64,000 bases of DNA. Origin: Paenibacillus sp. (GTDB lineage: Bacteria; Bacillota; Bacilli; Paenibacillales; Paenibacillaceae). Numbering within the stretch: position 1 is the stretch's first letter; each line of letters begins with the position of its first letter. Shown piece after piece: positions 26,342-34,929 of this stretch. The stretch lies in NCBI GenBank assembly GCA_023512345.1, contig JAILZT010000007.1, forward strand, positions 1-64,000. Reading direction: 5' to 3'. The notes beneath the pieces were generated by a model, which saw only the letters and a list, made by a program, of their open reading frames with translations, did no database searches and was not told the origin of the DNA. Both the position numbers and the translations under genes were made by a program.

Positions 26342-26719
26342 CTACTTCAGTTTATGATAACCGCGTTCCCCATAAGGAGACAGCTGCTCGAACCATTTTT
26401 TCTCAAGATCAGACAGTATTTTTTTATATTTTTCAAGATCGGATGCCTGAAGCACAAAATCCTCCTGTGGTTTTATGAGTTCTAAGATTTCATACTGAAA
26501 TCCATCTTCCCCATACTTCATCCATTCCGCCAGAAATTCCTTATTCATATGCCCACCCATGTTCAACATGAACTTGTGTTTGTTCCAGACGCCATTCAGA
26601 TTCATCGCGCTTCCTACGAACGATTTACCATTCTGAATATTTAAAATCCTGTAGACCCCCATCTCTCTATGGGAATGTACATAGTTATATGAGAGTTCTT
26701 TGCGTTTTGACTTTTCCAT
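26342..26719 (-). CDS. GIY-YIG-like nuclease-family protein
   Basis: 125 residues. GVYRILNIQNGKSFVGSAMNLNGVW resembles the GIY-YIG core, with the GIY written GVY and the YIG replaced by FVG. Further conserved features are HKFMLNMGGHMN and a C-terminal EKKWFEQLSPYGERGYH. The ATG at 26719 is behind GGAGGAG. Changes in the signature leave nuclease activity uncertain. It follows a DUF2087 regulator gene on the same strand by 46 bp, and the two may be cotranscribed. Confidence 0.75.
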   Translation of the reverse strand: MEKSKRKELSYNYVHSHREMGVYRILNIQNGKSFVGSAMNLNGVWNKHKFMLNMGGHMNKEFLAEWMKYGEDGFQYEILELIKPQEDFVLQASDLEKYKKILSDLEKKWFEQLSPYGERGYHKLK

Positions 26720-26765
26720 GATTCTATCTCTCCTCCGTCTGACAGTCCTGTTCTTATCTTGCAAG

Positions 26766-27563
26766 CTATAATTTCACCCAATAATAGCTTCCATCTTCCT
26801 CGCGTTCCAATAATCCATAATCAATCAAATACCTGCGCAGTGTCACATGATCCGAAAAAGCCTCGCTCAAAATCTGGTTTACTTCCTTCTCATCGTACTC
26901 ACGACCAGGTTCAAAACGTTTGATCAATTGACGCAGTATGGCCGCCTTACGCTTTTGCTTCTTTGGAAATTCAGATATTGGACCCTCCGGTCCCTGTTTG
27001 AAATATGACTTAATAATTTCAGCATTTTCTTCCTCAGTGATAGCAAACCGCTCATCGACCATTGAGACCGAACGAGGGATGCTGACAAAGGAGGAGGATG
27101 CCCTCGGTTTTTCTTCAGAAAGCTCCATTATTGCGAGAAAAAGTTTGGCTTGCTTAGCCTTCTCCCGCAAAGTAAAACGGTGATTCCGGACTGTAGAAGT
27201 ACTGCCTATTCCCAGTTCTTTTGCAGCTTCTCCGTCACTTTGATTTTGTTGAAAAGCACTTAATAAGCCCTTCTGCAAATCCGTCAAACCGGTGAGCTTC
27301 TTATCGAGCCCAAGCAACCAGCTAAACATCGTGCCATGACTACGCTCAACATGTACAGAAGCATATTTCTCCGCGTCATAAAAGATGCTGCTCTCCTGAT
27401 AGATAATCCCTTTCTCAAAAGCTTCTCCGCACACGAGACACACATAATAACTGGAATGGTCCCGAACTTCATGTGCAACACCCGTCTTCAACTCCTCTAT
27501 TGAAGCATTCCAAAATTTCTCTGAGATGCTGACAGCCTCATTTTCCCCAGTAATGTTAATCAC
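26766..27563 (-). CDS. DUF2087-domain transcriptional regulator-like protein
   Basis: 265 residues. The N-terminal part has a CLVCGEAFEKG motif, which may bind zinc with a later His-containing ERSHGTMFSWLLGLDK. The middle is a LuxR-like helix-turn-helix (LTDLQKGLLSAFQQNQSDGEAAKELGIGSTSTVRNHRF). The C-terminal DUF2087 winged helix is typical: KAAILRQLIKRFEPGREYDEKEVN followed by HVTLRRYLIDYGLLER. Likely a DNA-binding regulator of an unknown process; its immediate neighbour encodes a GIY-YIG-like protein. Confidence 0.82.
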   Translation of the reverse strand: MINITGENEAVSISEKFWNASIEELKTGVAHEVRDHSSYYVCLVCGEAFEKGIIYQESSIFYDAEKYASVHVERSHGTMFSWLLGLDKKLTGLTDLQKGLLSAFQQNQSDGEAAKELGIGSTSTVRNHRFTLREKAKQAKLFLAIMELSEEKPRASSSFVSIPRSVSMVDERFAITEEENAEIIKSYFKQGPEGPISEFPKKQKRKAAILRQLIKRFEPGREYDEKEVNQILSEAFSDHVTLRRYLIDYGLLEREEDGSYYWVKL

Positions 27564-27653
27564 CCATTTTCATTTATAATATAAACATTTTATCATTTTG
27601 TTTAGTTAATTACAATATTTATGATCTAATCGTTTGCCTTTCATCTCATAAAA

Positions 27654-27679
27654 CAAAAAAAAACTGCACTAGGCAGTTT
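27654..27679 (-). terminator. Terminator after the DAO-family oxidoreductase
   Basis: AAACTGC and GCAGTTT form a 7-bp stem with a 5-base loop and are followed on the minus strand by a T run, about 40 bp after the stop codon. Confidence 0.8.
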
Positions 27680-27718
27680 TATCAGAGATATCGTATTATT
27701 ATCATTTATATAAGCTTA

Positions 27719-28921
27719 TCAACGAGTTTGCAGATATAGATCGGATGAAGGCGATGAACCCATGGTCAGCCTATCACGCAGAATGCGGGCTAGAACCATA
27801 CTGTACACAAGGCCATTATCACCATAAGCATTTAAAAAAGTGCAGCGTGGAAATTCATCATAAACTCCGAGAATAGGCAGACCATCGTGAGTTCCACCGT
27901 AAAAGGCTCCCAAATAAAATTCAGCTTCTACTTGAATATCTGGAAAACGTCGATTCAGCTCCGTTAGGAGTTGTTCTTTTTTAGCCTGAATATGCCTGTC
28001 CCTTTCTTCTGCTATCATGGTGGACTCATCTAATCCGCCGATAATAATCCGGTTGTCAGGTGTCGTACGCAAATAAATATAGGGCCTTGCAGTCTCCCAG
28101 ATAAGTATGCGATTCAACCATAATGACAAGTCGGAGACCGGTTCCGTAACGAGATTATAACTGCTGCTCAGGACAGCGTTCTTATCCGGTTTAATGGATT
28201 GATTACCATACCCGCTAGCAAAAATAACATGGCCGGCTTTGATCAAATGCTGATTATGGGTGTACATTACAACGGCGTCTTTCTCCTGTCTATGGCCCTT
28301 CCATTCGGTTTGTTCATATAGACGTATCTTTCTGCTGTGCGCCGATTCTAGAAGACCATGTGTGAACTTAATGGGGTTTAGTTCTCCATCATTATGATAA
28401 TACAAAGCCCCAGGTGTATGAATTGGATATCGCTCAATTATTTGCTCCCGTGTCCAGTAATCTACCTTAAACCCATGCTTTTGAAGCAGCTTCAGCTCTT
28501 GTTCTAAACTTGGGACATCCTCTTCACAGCTTGCATAATATAAACTGTCTCTACGGGAAAATTCCGCTGAGTCCGGAAGCGTTCCGCAGACTGCCTCAAT
28601 TTCATTTATCGCTTCCTCACATAGCTTAAGATGCTGGGCGGCTTTTGCTTCACCGAAGGTGTTCATGAGAGGAACGAACATTTTATCTCCAGCATATTGG
28701 ATAAGTGCGGTATTTGAAGCAGTACTTCCACTTGCAAACCTCCCTTTGTCGATTAAGACAACCTCGAGTCCAGTGTCAGCCAAATAGTGAGCACATTGAG
28801 CCCCTGAGCTCCCCCCACCAACGATGAGCACATCACAACTAATATCCTCTTCCAACTGGGGATAGCTTTTCGGATTTGGATAGGTGGTTGGCCAATACAG
28901 TTTTCCACTTTGCAGGTCCAT
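27719..28921 (-). CDS. FAD-dependent oxidoreductase, DAO family
   Basis: 400 residues from the ATG at 28921, which has GGAGG seven bases upstream; the longer reading lacks a site. The dinucleotide-binding motif is VLIVGGGSSGAQCAHYLADTGL (about 34-55), followed by LIDKGRFASGSTASNTALIQY. A C-terminal FAD contact region includes IIIGGLDEST and HDGLPILGVYDEFP. The family oxidises amines or amino acids; the substrate is unknown. It stands alone, with repeats in the upstream intergenic region. Confidence 0.88.
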   Translation of the reverse strand: MDLQSGKLYWPTTYPNPKSYPQLEEDISCDVLIVGGGSSGAQCAHYLADTGLEVVLIDKGRFASGSTASNTALIQYAGDKMFVPLMNTFGEAKAAQHLKLCEEAINEIEAVCGTLPDSAEFSRRDSLYYASCEEDVPSLEQELKLLQKHGFKVDYWTREQIIERYPIHTPGALYYHNDGELNPIKFTHGLLESAHSRKIRLYEQTEWKGHRQEKDAVVMYTHNQHLIKAGHVIFASGYGNQSIKPDKNAVLSSSYNLVTEPVSDLSLWLNRILIWETARPYIYLRTTPDNRIIIGGLDESTMIAEERDRHIQAKKEQLLTELNRRFPDIQVEAEFYLGAFYGGTHDGLPILGVYDEFPRCTFLNAYGDNGLVYSMVLARILRDRLTMGSSPSSDLYLQTR

Positions 28922-29015
28922 ATGTATTCCTCCAGGTATAGAATTCAGATAGTATTTGTTGATCCCATCCACCGTATGCACAAGAGAGACAATTGCCCCC
29001 ATTTCGGCAATATTA

Positions 29016-29093
29016 TTACATCCATGTAGCCGAATCCACCATCAGAGGACTATTCTATTGTACTTTTACATCTCTGTAGCCAAATCCACCATC
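29016..29093. repeat. Two 28-bp direct repeats, 50-bp period
   Basis: TTACATCCATGTAGCCGAAT (29016) and TTACATCTCTGTAGCCAAAT (29066), each continuing with CCACCATC, match at 25 of 28 positions. They lie in the 296-bp gap between the SDR and the oxidoreductase, where no gene is seen. The sequence has the look of a dispersed intergenic repeat. Confidence 0.6.
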
Positions 29094-29196
29094 CGTTTCT
29101 CGGAGGTAGTCAGTGAAATAGATGTACTTTATACACAATGTAGCATAAAAAAATCTGTACCCAAAATCCACTTGGACTTTGAATACAGACGCTCAA

Positions 29197-29234
29197 TAAA
29201 GATTAGCTTAATAAAGATTAACTTAACAAAGACT
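29197..29234. repeat. Short tandem repeats over the 3' end of the SDR gene
   Basis: AATAAAGATTAGCTT, AATAAAGATTAACTT and AACAAAGACTCAGCTC follow one another; the last lies in the SDR coding end. The two copies beyond the stop codon look like recent slippage duplications. Confidence 0.6.
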
Positions 29235-30027
29235 CAGCTCCATCGATCACAATCTGCGCTCCCGTAATATGAATGGATTCATCCGAAGCTAGGAAGGAGA
29301 CTAATTCTGCCACATTCTCCGGTTTACCTGGACCCTCCGCCAACGGCTGTGCCCCTTCCGGGAATTCAATTGGAATAACGATAGCTTCCATGTCCTCGCT
29401 CATCTCCGTACTTTCATCAATATTAGTAGAAATGGCCCCCGGACAAATCACATTGACTCGAATTTTAAATTTAGCTAATTCTAGTGCGGCCATCTTGGCA
29501 AAGGCTACCTGACCCGCCTTTGTCGTACTGTAGGGGGACCAACCAAAACTTGCAAACCTTGTGTTACCGTTAATGGAACTGGTGATGATAATACTGCCTT
29601 TTCCTTTACTTTTCAAATGAGGGATCGTATATTTCACGGTCAAGAACATCCCCGTCAAATTGACGTTAATCGTATGCTGCCAATCACTGAGAGTTAGCTC
29701 CTCAATTGGGCCTACGGCACCATTTATGCCCGCATTTGCAAAAACGATATCCACCCCGCCGAAATGCTCAACCGTTTTGCGAACAGCTTCTTCCATCCGC
29801 TTCTCATCTGAGGTATCTACATCAACGGCAAGTGCACAATCTTTACGAAGCTTGTTTAGCTTTTGCTCCAATGCAAAGGTACGGTCATTCACCAGATCAA
29901 ATAAAGCAACGTTTGCGCCTTCTCGCGCCATCTGAATAGCTGTTGCTCGGCCAATCCCGGAGCCCGCACCTGTAATTATGGCTGTTTTTCCGATAAAACG
30001 CTGTTTCTTCGCTATGTTTGGGCTCAT
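29218..30027 (-). CDS. Short-chain dehydrogenase/reductase
   Basis: 269 residues of the classical SDR family. The cofactor motif is TGAGSGIGRATAIQ (about 19-32), NAG appears in VFANAGINGAVG, and the active site has Ser in IITSSINGN and the YSTTK motif with Lys. The segment after NVICPGAISTNI is a flexible substrate loop. Substrate unknown. The gene is single, with a small tandem repeat at its 3' end. Confidence 0.9.
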   Translation of the reverse strand: MSPNIAKKQRFIGKTAIITGAGSGIGRATAIQMAREGANVALFDLVNDRTFALEQKLNKLRKDCALAVDVDTSDEKRMEEAVRKTVEHFGGVDIVFANAGINGAVGPIEELTLSDWQHTINVNLTGMFLTVKYTIPHLKSKGKGSIIITSSINGNTRFASFGWSPYSTTKAGQVAFAKMAALELAKFKIRVNVICPGAISTNIDESTEMSEDMEAIVIPIEFPEGAQPLAEGPGKPENVAELVSFLASDESIHITGAQIVIDGAESLLS

Positions 30028-30165
30028 ATGTAAGCTCTCCTTTCATAACCCATGCTGATGGCTATGCTTCAAGATTACCCCAAAGACCCTTCATTTTAAT
30101 CATTAAATGCCAAATTTGCACTATATCTGTGCATCTGTGCATCATGCACTTTCTGATATTTGAAC

Positions 30166-30194
30166 AAAAACCCCCTGAAGTAGTTACCAGAGGG
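30166..30194 (-). terminator. Terminator of the transglutaminase operon
   Basis: CCCTCTG and CAGGGGG pair (one G-U) around a 10-base loop and are followed on the minus strand by TTTTTG, 18 bp after the stop codon. Confidence 0.78.
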
Positions 30195-30211
30195 TATCCT
30201 AACCTAATTAT

Positions 30212-31078
30212 TTAATGATCCAGCTGCCGCACATCAACCTTGACCGTAAGCTTACCTGGCCCGCCTCGATACACTCCTTTTACAGGAACAATATCTTTAT
30301 AATCCCGTCCGTGACCCAACTTAATATATCGCCAGTTCACTTCAACATTATTGGTCGGATCAAAACCTAACCAACCCGTGCCCGGAATATGAGTCTCGAC
30401 CCAAGCGTGAGAAGCTTGTTCAAAATTAGCGTTCCCTCCCTGAAGATCCCCTACAAAATGATATCCACTGACGTATCTGGACGGCATACCCACGCTGCGG
30501 CAGACGGCGATCATTAAATGTGCGTAATCCTGGCAGACACCGCGCTTGAGCTTGAGTGCTTTTTTGACCGTGGTGTTGACGCTCGTAGCTTCAGGATCAT
30601 AAGTAAATTGATCGTAAATTGTCGAGGATAGCTTTTTTGTCCACTCATACATATCTTCCGCCTCATCAAAGGGATGTTGGGAAGCAAACTCTACCAGTTC
30701 TCGTGTTACCTCCGTGTACCGAGTAGGCAGAATGAATTCGATATAACGATTCTGAAATTTCTCATCATTAAGAATACTGACCTGCTTCTCCAAGGGGAGA
30801 CGCGGTAAATCCACTCCTTGCTCCTTATCCAGTGTGACCACAGTCGCCTTGGTATGAATAATCATCTCCTTGTGCGGTTTGTTCACCGAATAAGCATGAA
30901 CCCTGTTGCCAAAGAAATCTTCATACGTAAGTAAATTGGCGGGAGGAAAGACTTCCACCTCATGATGATAACAGGATTGCCGATAGTTCGTTCGTGGAGT
31001 CAGCCGAATTTCATTGACACTGTCCGTAACAGGTTCCGTGTAGCTGTAGGTGGTTGTGTGGTTGATTTCGATCTTCAT
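30212..31078 (-). CDS. Transglutaminase-family protein
   Basis: 288 residues. The N-terminal domain (ITHTTTYSYTEPV-like: MKIEINHTTTYSYTEPVTDS) is the bacterial transglutaminase-like N domain. The catalytic triad is Cys in KRGVCQDYAHLMIAV, His in ASHAWVETH and Asp in GFDPTNN. It overlaps the alpha-E gene by four bases and is the third of a conserved trio with circularly permuted ATP-grasp and alpha-E proteins. The trio is suggested to make or cut peptide bonds, but no product is known. Confidence 0.92.
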   Translation of the reverse strand: MKIEINHTTTYSYTEPVTDSVNEIRLTPRTNYRQSCYHHEVEVFPPANLLTYEDFFGNRVHAYSVNKPHKEMIIHTKATVVTLDKEQGVDLPRLPLEKQVSILNDEKFQNRYIEFILPTRYTEVTRELVEFASQHPFDEAEDMYEWTKKLSSTIYDQFTYDPEATSVNTTVKKALKLKRGVCQDYAHLMIAVCRSVGMPSRYVSGYHFVGDLQGGNANFEQASHAWVETHIPGTGWLGFDPTNNVEVNWRYIKLGHGRDYKDIVPVKGVYRGGPGKLTVKVDVRQLDH

Positions 31079-32031
31079 GCCGAGATTCCTTCACGACGAA
31101 AAAAGGCGCCTTCCATCGTTTTACCTAATCTCAAACAGGATTCCATTAATGATTTCAGCACATCTTCCACAGAATCCTCAGACATATCTTCTTTTTCCAT
31201 ATAATCAAGATCAGCCTTAATCTTACCCGCCTGTCGAATAACCTTTTCATGACCCGAACCTTTCTCCGAGGAGTGTAATTCGAGCTTTGCTAAATGCTCC
31301 TCCAGCTTATGAAATGAGAATCGAACCGAACGTGGGAAGGATGAATTGGCAATTAAGAATTCCAAAATACTCTCTGGAGCAAAGGCATCGGCATAATAAT
31401 ATCGAAAGGCTTGATAGCCGCTGACCGATTTCAGAACAGCTTGAAGTTGAATATAAATGCCGGAATAATCTTTATTTTTGCAAGAAGAGGTAACGGCCTG
31501 CAGAATGCGCGTTGTATTCTCAGCCCTTTCAAGAAAACGTCCGCTCTCAATAAAGTGCCACTCATTTCCTCTCAGCATAACGGATTGCTCTGCCCCAAGA
31601 AACATAGCTGCTTGATCTTTAATCTGCCTGTAGAACTGATGAGGGCCTTTCATTATATCCGCAACGGAACACTCTCCAAGCCACAGATTGAAGCTGCTAG
31701 CGATATCCCACAGCTCACTAGGCAAATGCTGACGTAAGGTACGTAGGTTGTTACGGGCTTGATGCACACATGAAAAGATGGAATTCGAATTCCCTAGATC
31801 CAGCGTGATGAAGGATAACACATCGCTCTCCGAGAAATTTTCGAACTGTTGCATATACTCTTTCCTTACCCCTAAAGCGTCAATCAATCGGGACCACTTA
31901 TTCCCTTCTTCCCGAAAGTCCTCTTCCTGCTGAATATGGTAATGTACGTCTATTAACCGAGCATGATTCTCCGCCCGTTCAATATATCGGCCTATCCAAA
32001 ATAAAGCTTCCGCATTTCGATTCAGCATCAT
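31075..32031 (-). CDS. Alpha-E domain-containing protein
   Basis: 318 residues, predicted mostly helical. The N-terminal MLNRNAEALFWIGRYIERAENHARLIDVHYH is the signature of the alpha-E (DUF403) family, and the second half repeats similar helices (WHFIESGRFLERAENTTRILQ). It sits between the ATP-grasp and transglutaminase genes, overlapping the latter. Function unknown; it probably works with these two enzymes. Confidence 0.93.
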   Translation of the reverse strand: MMLNRNAEALFWIGRYIERAENHARLIDVHYHIQQEEDFREEGNKWSRLIDALGVRKEYMQQFENFSESDVLSFITLDLGNSNSIFSCVHQARNNLRTLRQHLPSELWDIASSFNLWLGECSVADIMKGPHQFYRQIKDQAAMFLGAEQSVMLRGNEWHFIESGRFLERAENTTRILQAVTSSCKNKDYSGIYIQLQAVLKSVSGYQAFRYYYADAFAPESILEFLIANSSFPRSVRFSFHKLEEHLAKLELHSSEKGSGHEKVIRQAGKIKADLDYMEKEDMSEDSVEDVLKSLMESCLRLGKTMEGAFFRREGISA

Positions 32032-32074
32032 CAGCCACTCCCTTATCCTACATTATTGATGCCTCGGGAATTCC

Positions 32075-33538
32075 TTAGGCCATTACCCACGTATCTTTAA
32101 CCCCGCCACCTTGTGATGAATTGACTACTAGCGATCCTTCTCTCATCGCAACACGGGTTAGGCCGCCAGGGATAACATGAGGTCTGCGATCCGCTCCCAT
32201 TAGCACGAATGCTCTAAGATCAATATGCCGCGGAGATAAGGTTCCACTGGAAAGCACAGGTGCACGGGATAAGGACATAATAGGTTGGGCAATGTAACGG
32301 TCAGGTTCTGCGAGAATTTTCAACCGGAAAATATCTTGCTCTTCCTTCGTTGCTTCCGAACCGATCAGCATACCGTAACCTCCGGAGAGTGAGGTTTCCT
32401 TAATCACCATCTCTGCCAGATGATCCAATACATATTGACGTTCCTCAGGTTTTGACATCAAGTAGGTTGGAACATTGTTCAAGATAGGTTCTTCATTCAA
32501 GTAATAACGAATCATATCCGGAACATAAACGTAGATCGCCTTGTCGTCTGCAACACCCGTTCCCGGAGCGTTTGCAATAGCGATATTCCCTGCACGATAG
32601 GCATTCATCAATCCAGCAACACCGAGCAGCGAGTCTGGCTGAAAGGCTAAGGGATCAATATAATCATCATCTAAACGTCTATAGAGCACATCAACACGGC
32701 GCAGACCTTTCATCTCTTTTAAATAAATTTTATGGTCTTTAGCTACCAGATCCCGTCCCTCTACGAGATGGATACCCATTTGCTGTGCTAGAAACGCATG
32801 CTCATAATAAGCAGAGTTGTATTCTCCAGGAGTTAGAAGTGCAATGACCGGATCTTCTCTGCGAGAGGGAGATAAGCTTCGCAGTACAGATAGAAATCGG
32901 TTCAGGCTGTGGTCTACATCGCGGATTGAGTTAGCAAAAGAGATTTCAGGGAACAGCTGATTCATCAGTGTTCTGCCTTTAAATAGATAAGAGAACCCTG
33001 AGGGTGTACGTAAATTATCCTCAAGCACATAATATTCACCATCATGATGACGAATAAGATCAATACCAGAAGTGGTTATATAAGCCCCGCCAGGAACACG
33101 CAAACCTGTCATTTCAGGCCGAAAATAGCAGTTAGAGATGATCATCCTTCGTGGGACAATACCATCTTTCACAATATACTGTTCATGGTAGATATCATGT
33201 ATGAAAAGATTCAAGGCAGTAATACGCTGTATAATCCCTGCTTCCAACCTCTCCCATTCACCTTTAGGAATAATTCGTGGAATCATGTCAAAGGGAATCG
33301 TACGCTCCATAGGTTGATCCTGTGCTGGATTATACAACGTGAAGGTAATCCCTTCTTCCATCATCCGGCGCTGCATCAATTTTTGCTTGCCTTGCAGTTC
33401 TTCGGGGCTCATCCCGGAAAACATTCGGTTCACATGCTTGTAATGCGGCCGGATACTTCGTTCATCAGCATACATTTCATCATAATAATGATGAAGCGGA
33501 TACGGAGACAGACCGGGCAAAGGATCTAATTTTGACAT
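32075..33538 (-). CDS. Circularly permuted type 2 ATP-grasp protein
   Basis: 487 residues. Family features include YDEMYADERSIRPHYKHV near the N-terminus, NCYFRPEMTGLRVPGGAYITTSGIDL, YVLEDNLRTPSGFSY and KETSLSGGYGMLIG, followed by FVLMGADRRPHVIPGGLTRVA. ATP-grasp enzymes join a carboxylate to an amine or thiol with ATP. First gene of the trio with alpha-E and transglutaminase proteins, behind a strong vegetative-type promoter. Confidence 0.93.
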   Translation of the reverse strand: MSKLDPLPGLSPYPLHHYYDEMYADERSIRPHYKHVNRMFSGMSPEELQGKQKLMQRRMMEEGITFTLYNPAQDQPMERTIPFDMIPRIIPKGEWERLEAGIIQRITALNLFIHDIYHEQYIVKDGIVPRRMIISNCYFRPEMTGLRVPGGAYITTSGIDLIRHHDGEYYVLEDNLRTPSGFSYLFKGRTLMNQLFPEISFANSIRDVDHSLNRFLSVLRSLSPSRREDPVIALLTPGEYNSAYYEHAFLAQQMGIHLVEGRDLVAKDHKIYLKEMKGLRRVDVLYRRLDDDYIDPLAFQPDSLLGVAGLMNAYRAGNIAIANAPGTGVADDKAIYVYVPDMIRYYLNEEPILNNVPTYLMSKPEERQYVLDHLAEMVIKETSLSGGYGMLIGSEATKEEQDIFRLKILAEPDRYIAQPIMSLSRAPVLSSGTLSPRHIDLRAFVLMGADRRPHVIPGGLTRVAMREGSLVVNSSQGGGVKDTWVMA

Positions 33539-33591
33539 GAGCCCGACTCCCTTTCATCTAAATGTAATGTTTATTAACACTTTATGCCTTC

Positions 33592-33621
33592 ATCATACGT
33601 AAATGCTCCCGTTTATGTCAA
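33592..33621 (-). promoter_or_regulatory. Promoter of the ATP-grasp / alpha-E / transglutaminase operon
   Basis: On the minus strand TTGACA (33616-33621) and TATGAT (33592-33597) are 18 bp apart, a near-consensus vegetative promoter about 55 bp upstream of the start codon. Confidence 0.75.
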
Positions 33622-33821
33622 TATATATAACAATGAAAAGAAACCTCTCAAACAATTTCCTGTTTGTGGAATCGCTTCCTTTCTCTACTTTAAGTATATA
33701 AGGAGATCAGACATAGATCACACATCAATTGTATGCAGAAGAGAAGACAAGCATTACTATTATGAATTTTTCATGTAATGTTTTATTTATATGTATGTTT
33801 AAAGTTGTGTGCGGGCAAAGC

Positions 33822-33846
33822 AAAACGCCGGTACATTCACCGGCGT
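33822..33846 (-). terminator. Terminator after ftsY
   Basis: ACGCCGGT and ACCGGCGT form an 8-bp stem with a 6-base loop and are followed on the minus strand by TTTGCTTTG, about 40 bp after the ftsY stop codon. Confidence 0.8.
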
Positions 33847-33883
33847 CAAGTTGTAGTTTCTCTGTTGTTATAGCCCTATTGTG

Positions 33884-34891
33884 TTATTCTTTATCATTAT
33901 CTTGTTCTTCAGCCGATTCCTCGTCAATTAATCCTGCAAACAAAGCGTGTACAAATTGCCCAGAATCGAATGGCTGTAAATCCTCCATTTTTTCCCCTAA
34001 ACCTACGAGCTTCACTGGGATATTCAGTTCCTGGCGGATGGCCACAACGATTCCCCCTTTAGCCGTTCCATCCAGCTTAGTCAGAACTAAGCCGGTAACT
34101 CCACTTTTCTCCCCAAAAAGCTTCGCTTGGCTAAGTGCATTTTGCCCCGTAGTCGCATCAAGTACCATGAGCACTTCGTGAGGAGCACTAGGAATCTCAC
34201 GTTGAATCACACGGAAGATTTTATTCAGCTCTTCCATCAGATTATTCTTATTCTGCAGTCGTCCTGCGGTATCACAGATCAAGATATCAACGCCCCGCTG
34301 CTTGGCAGCTTGTACGGCATCGTACATTACCGCCGCTGGGTCAGAACCGGATTGTTGTTTGATTACATCTACTCCAGCCCGTTGGCCCCATACCTCAAGC
34401 TGCTCAATAGCGCCTGCCCGGAAGGTATCCCCTGCTGCTAGAAGCACTTTTTTACCTTCTTGCTTATAACGATGCGCCAGCTTGCCAATGGTAGTCGTCT
34501 TGCCTACACCATTGACACCAACGAACAGAATGACTGTGATCCCATCAGGGTTTTCCTTAAGCGTATTCTCATCATCTCCGCGCAGCAACTCCATTAATTT
34601 ACGGGATAATATGGGCTGCAATTCACTGGCATCCTCAATGCGTTGTTTCTTAACCTCCGCACGCAGATCTTCAACGAGCGTCATTACCGTATTCACGCCC
34701 ACGTCCGCTCCAATTAAAATTTCTTCCAGCTCTTCGTAGAATTCTTCGTCAATTTTTTTGCGGCGGATGATTAGATCCGATACTTTCTCAACAAAGCCTT
34801 TGCGTGTTTTTTCCAAACCGTCGCGGAACTGTTTCGTTACGCTTTCCGTTTTTCCTGAAATACTCTCTTTTATCTTTTTAAAAAAACTCAT
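33884..34891 (-). CDS. ftsY: Signal recognition particle receptor FtsY
   Basis: 335 residues. The NG domain has [15 protein letters not shown] (G1), DTAGR (G3), [10 protein letters not shown] (G4) and the closing [13 protein letters not shown] short basic N-terminal A region ([18 protein letters not shown]) likely binds the membrane. The ATG at 34891 is chosen because GGAGG lies six bases upstream. FtsY receives SRP-ribosome complexes and passes them to the Sec translocon. It follows smc closely. The ylxM-ffh genes that usually follow are absent here. Confidence 0.97.
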   Translation of the reverse strand: MSFFKKIKESISGKTESVTKQFRDGLEKTRKGFVEKVSDLIIRRKKIDEEFYEELEEILIGADVGVNTVMTLVEDLRAEVKKQRIEDASELQPILSRKLMELLRGDDENTLKENPDGITVILFVGVNGVGKTTTIGKLAHRYKQEGKKVLLAAGDTFRAGAIEQLEVWGQRAGVDVIKQQSGSDPAAVMYDAVQAAKQRGVDILICDTAGRLQNKNNLMEELNKIFRVIQREIPSAPHEVLMVLDATTGQNALSQAKLFGEKSGVTGLVLTKLDGTAKGGIVVAIRQELNIPVKLVGLGEKMEDLQPFDSGQFVHALFAGLIDEESAEEQDNDKE

Positions 34892-34929
34892 ATATTTCCT
34901 CCACTCCAAAAAATCAAATAGATCAAGCT

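Larger units (their letters stand above)
33539..33883. other. Intergenic region between ftsY and the ATP-grasp gene
   Basis: About 345 bp, AT-rich. It contains the ATP-grasp promoter (33592-33621) at one end and the ftsY terminator (33822-33846) at the other. The part between holds no supported gene. Confidence 0.6.
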
